Shown here: piece after piece, positions 58,540 to 60,619 of the stretch
Layout: each line of letters starts with the position of its first letter
Position numbering within the stretch: the first letter of the stretch is position 1
IMG/VR virus record: IMGVR_UViG_3300017763_000014
Location: 1 to 60,619 of that record
DNA: 60,619 nt
From: a virus
Direction: 5' to 3' (one strand)
Made by a program: the position numbers and the translations under genes
Notes under the pieces: model-generated
What the model was told of the DNA's origin: nothing
The model's input: the letters and a program-made list of their open reading frames with translations, nothing else
The model's database searches: none

Positions 58540-58932
58540 ATGGCAAAGATACATGGTGCCGCTAGTGCAGGCGAAACTTTAGGCGGTAATATAAATTTTT
58601 ATACATTATATGTTAGTGGTTTAGATATAACTGCAACAGGTAGTGTAGCAGACCAGACACAACAAAACCTTGATGATGTTGTTAACCTAATTTCATTGGT
58701 TGCACAGCCAATCATAATGAATAATCCAATCGCAGTTACACTTAATGGTCTAGCACCGTCGTTAACAGGCGCAGGATTTTTATTTAAGTTTGCAGTAGAG
58801 CATGGTAGAGTATTTGAAAGAAACGGAGATACAACTTCTGTTCTTAAAGAACTATTTGAAAACGTAACTATCGATGGTGTTACGTTAGTAGAAGGTTCGA
58901 ATATCGAATACGTAATGTCAGATATACTTTAA
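58540..58932 (+). CDS. Small virion-type protein, paralogue 2 (MAKIH)
   Basis: A 130-residue protein with the same N-terminal pattern as the 58136 gene (MAKIHGAASAGETLGGNINF) followed by an unrelated middle and a beta-rich end (FENVTIDGVTLVEGSNIEYV). The shared start suggests a common docking segment. It is late by promoter. Function unknown. Confidence 0.55.
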   Translation: MAKIHGAASAGETLGGNINFYTLYVSGLDITATGSVADQTQQNLDDVVNLISLVAQPIIMNNPIAVTLNGLAPSLTGAGFLFKFAVEHGRVFERNGDTTSVLKELFENVTIDGVTLVEGSNIEYVMSDIL

Positions 58933-58947
58933 TTCTAGGAGTTCACT

Positions 58948-59616
58948 TTGGATTGGAATCAGTTAATAGAATCCAGAGTACAAACCACTACTTGGGATTT
59001 AGAAAAAGAAGTTTCAAAAGATACAGTTGAATCTATTATGGATGAAGTCCATAAACGTTCAGCTTCCAAACAAAATCTAGTAAGATACGAAATTCAAATA
59101 TTCGATTGGTCAGATACAGAGTTTAGAAATCATTTCAATGAACTTTGTATCAGAGAACCATATAAGACACCGGTAGAATACAATACTCAAGTCTTAGCAC
59201 CTTGGTTAATTATATTAAAACGCAGAGACGGAATACATTGGAATAGAGCAGGAGACCAACCAGGATATCCTGATTTAGATTATTCGACACAACTTTATAA
59301 TAGATTTGTACCAAGTGCTATGGAAACTGGTATAGCATCAGCTAACATAATATTATCTGCTAAAGCAAAAGGTATAGATACAGGCTATTGTCAGTGCTTT
59401 AATTGGGAATATGAACATGCAAATGTAATACTAGATAAACTAGGAGTAGATGATGCAAAGGATGTTTATGTATCTCTAGGACTAGGACATGGTTCTTCTC
59501 TAAAAAGAACACTTAATTTACATACAAATCAATGGTATAATACTTTTGCACATGTTGGTAATATGTGGGAAAGAGAACCTAAGCCAAATAAAGAAGATTA
59601 CATTAAATTCGCATAA
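58948..59616 (+). CDS. Nitroreductase-family protein
   Basis: A 222-residue protein starting at TTG 58948 with a CTAGGAG site. It has the nitroreductase pattern: ESRVQTTTWDLEKEV and a HKRSASKQNLVRYEI (FMN-contact Arg/Ser/Asn segment), a SAMETGIASANIILSAKAKG helix and DTGYCQCFN. Such enzymes bind FMN and reduce nitro or quinone compounds with NAD(P)H. Its place next to virion-type genes in a late transcript is odd. Substrate unknown; a late metabolic or structural use is open. Confidence 0.72.
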   Translation: MDWNQLIESRVQTTTWDLEKEVSKDTVESIMDEVHKRSASKQNLVRYEIQIFDWSDTEFRNHFNELCIREPYKTPVEYNTQVLAPWLIILKRRDGIHWNRAGDQPGYPDLDYSTQLYNRFVPSAMETGIASANIILSAKAKGIDTGYCQCFNWEYEHANVILDKLGVDDAKDVYVSLGLGHGSSLKRTLNLHTNQWYNTFAHVGNMWEREPKPNKEDYIKFA

Positions 59617-59635
59617 AAAATTTTTGAATTAAAAT

Positions 59636-59643
59636 GATAAATA
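59636..59643 (+). promoter_or_regulatory. Late promoter (GATAAATA)
   Basis: GATAAATA 42 bases before ATG 59685; TTGGAG site before the start. Confidence 0.85.
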
Positions 59644-59684
59644 CAAACAATGGGATTATAGTTCCCTAGTTTGGAGTTATTATT

Positions 59685-59942
59685 ATGGCAGGAATTGATA
59701 GCAAATTAGCACAGTTAGAGACAGAGAGTTTAGAAACTCATGTGGCTGTTGCTCATGAACGATTTAAAAACCTTGATACAAGCATTGCTAGACTAGAAAG
59801 TGTAGTCGAAAAGAATGCCTCTGAAACTAAGGAAGGTCTTTCAGAACTTAAAAAAATTATTATCTGGGCAAGTTCTACATTATTTGCCACTATGTTATTA
59901 GCCTTATTGACAACTGTTTTTGGTACATCGGTAGGTTTATAA
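59685..59942 (+). CDS. Coiled-coil protein with C-terminal membrane anchor (XhlA-like)
   Basis: An 85-residue protein: a coiled coil with an N-terminal heptad stretch (KNLDTSIARLESVVEKNASE), then a single hydrophobic helix (IIWASSTLFATMLLALLTTV) and a short tail. This layout is seen in XhlA-type hemolysin-related proteins of phages that sit near lysis genes, and in fibre-like assembly proteins. No endolysin or holin is adjacent, so the role is uncertain. Overlaps the next gene by one base. Confidence 0.55.
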   Translation: MAGIDSKLAQLETESLETHVAVAHERFKNLDTSIARLESVVEKNASETKEGLSELKKIIIWASSTLFATMLLALLTTVFGTSVGL

Positions 59943-60220
59943 TGCAGGTATTTGAAGTACTCCAGCCAGTAGAAGAAGCCAAGCTAGTTTATGCCAGAAA
60001 GGGCAGACAGATTGTACGTAAGTACAGATGTTCATCTGGCAGACTAAAGGGTAAAACTGTTTCAAACCCAACTGCTTGTTTTAAGCCAGTTGATATTAAA
60101 AAGAGATTTACTCTTGCAAGAACTAAAGCAAAGCTGGGATCAAGACTAAAAAGAAAATCAGCTATGACAAGAAGAATGAACCCGGCAAGTAGACGTTTAA
60201 AAACGTTGAACAAAAGGTAA
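59942..60220 (+). CDS. Small, strongly basic late protein
   Basis: A 92-residue protein, Lys/Arg-rich (VYARKGRQIVRKYRCSSGRL, FTLARTKAKLGSRLKRKSAM, ending NPASRRLKTLNKR). Two cysteines. Very basic proteins of this look occur in late T4-like phage regions and may bind DNA or RNA. Unknown function. Confidence 0.6.
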   Translation: MQVFEVLQPVEEAKLVYARKGRQIVRKYRCSSGRLKGKTVSNPTACFKPVDIKKRFTLARTKAKLGSRLKRKSAMTRRMNPASRRLKTLNKR

Positions 60221-60232
60221 AGAGAGGATATT

Positions 60233-60619
60233 ATGGATTTAAAAAATAAAATCAAAGAGTCTATGAGAACAGAAAGTATAAATGATAAGATTGCCGACAT
60301 TGCAGATTTAGTTGGTGAGAAAGAAGAAGTTGTACGTGAAAGATTAAAGACTTTAGATTTCAGACAATACATTGAACTTATTAAAGCAGTTAGAGATACA
60401 CAAATGGAAACTGCTAGAGACATTTTAGGTCTTGGTATGGGTGAATCAAAGTATTATTATGATGGAAAAGTATCCCTAATATCTCCAGAAGAATTCAAAA
60501 AAATTCATAAAGATTTTAAAAATGACACACCAGGTGAAGAACGTATGGTTATTTTAGATCCTGAGTCAGGTGCAACTATTTCAGTACCAGTTAAATTTAT
60601 GAATGAAGAAACAGAAGAA
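60233..60619 (+). CDS. 3'-truncated late protein, unknown
   Basis: Starts at ATG 60233 with an AGAGAGGA site; 129 codons are open to the end of the window. The visible part is helical (MDLKNKIKESMRTESINDKI, VVRERLKTLDFRQYIELIKA) and then has a YYYDGKVSLISPEEFKKIHK and GEERMVILDPESGATISVPV stretch. It may be a virion or assembly protein; the rest lies outside the window. Confidence 0.6.
   Translation, partial: MDLKNKIKESMRTESINDKIADIADLVGEKEEVVRERLKTLDFRQYIELIKAVRDTQMETARDILGLGMGESKYYYDGKVSLISPEEFKKIHKDFKNDTPGEERMVILDPESGATISVPVKFMNEETEE

Noticed and set aside
1-60619. Integrase, CRISPR array, transposon or prophage attachment site
   Set aside because: No spaced direct repeats, transposase or recombinase signature was seen; the lone tRNA is not flanked by a duplicate end.

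Overview
The window is a contiguous 60.6 kb piece of a lytic T4-like (myovirus) phage genome. It is AT-rich, densely packed and cut inside a gene at each end. Recognisable T4-type genes cover virion assembly (neck gp13, gp14 and gp15, sheath gp18, tube gp19, head completion gp4, terminase gp16 and gp17) and DNA metabolism (gp32, UvsX, UvsY, UvsW, primase gp61, helicase gp41, NrdA, NrdB, dNMP kinase). The gene content resembles T4-like phages of marine proteobacteria. No photosynthesis genes, integrase or CRISPR array are visible. The host cannot be fixed from sequence alone. No intergenic gap reaches 300 bases.

Layout. 1-4.3 kb: end of a tail-fibre-like gene, a tiny membrane protein, and a minus-strand late operon (gp14, gp15, Nudix hydrolase, unknown). 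4.3-25.7 kb: mostly late plus-strand virion genes, each group preceded by a GATAAATA late promoter. Metabolic genes are interleaved: PhyH-type oxygenase, radical SAM, DUF3147-like membrane protein, dNMP kinase, amidinotransferase and a 2OG oxygenase. Two proteins share an N-terminal anchor and have different distal domains. 25.8-34.2 kb: recombination and nucleotide operon (gp32, uvsX, queD-like, uvsY, nrdA, nrdB, methyltransferase). 34.2-42.8 kb: small early genes, HNH protein, AAA ATPase, MIP18-like protein, UvsW, a gp62-like candidate, tRNA-Arg, zinc-finger protein, AbrB-like protein, phosphoribosyltransferase. 42.8-47.6 kb: a compact cluster with a radical SAM enzyme, acyl carrier protein and alpha/beta-hydrolase-like protein on the minus strand, and two paralogous 2OG-oxygenase-like proteins plus a fatty-acid desaturase on the plus strand. 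48-55 kb: replication genes (DnaE-like fragment, gp61, gp41) mixed with ClpP-like protease, PRPP synthetase and PsiE-like protein. 55.2-60.6 kb: late genes, including a KxDG nucleotidyltransferase-like protein, small paralogous virion-type proteins, a nitroreductase-like protein and a coiled-coil/membrane protein.

Two promoter classes are visible. Sigma70-like promoters (TTGAC- plus TATAAT-like boxes, 16-17 bp spacing) precede replication and small early genes. GATAAATA boxes (T4 late type, cf. TATAAATA) precede virion genes. Several start codons lie 5-6 nt downstream of the -10 or late box, which suggests leaderless transcripts. At 4.26-4.29 kb a minus-strand late box sits inside the spacer of a plus-strand early promoter.

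The strongest candidate for an undescribed system is the 42.8-47.6 kb acyl-carrier/radical-SAM/desaturase cluster. Family assignments come from reading motifs, not from database searches.
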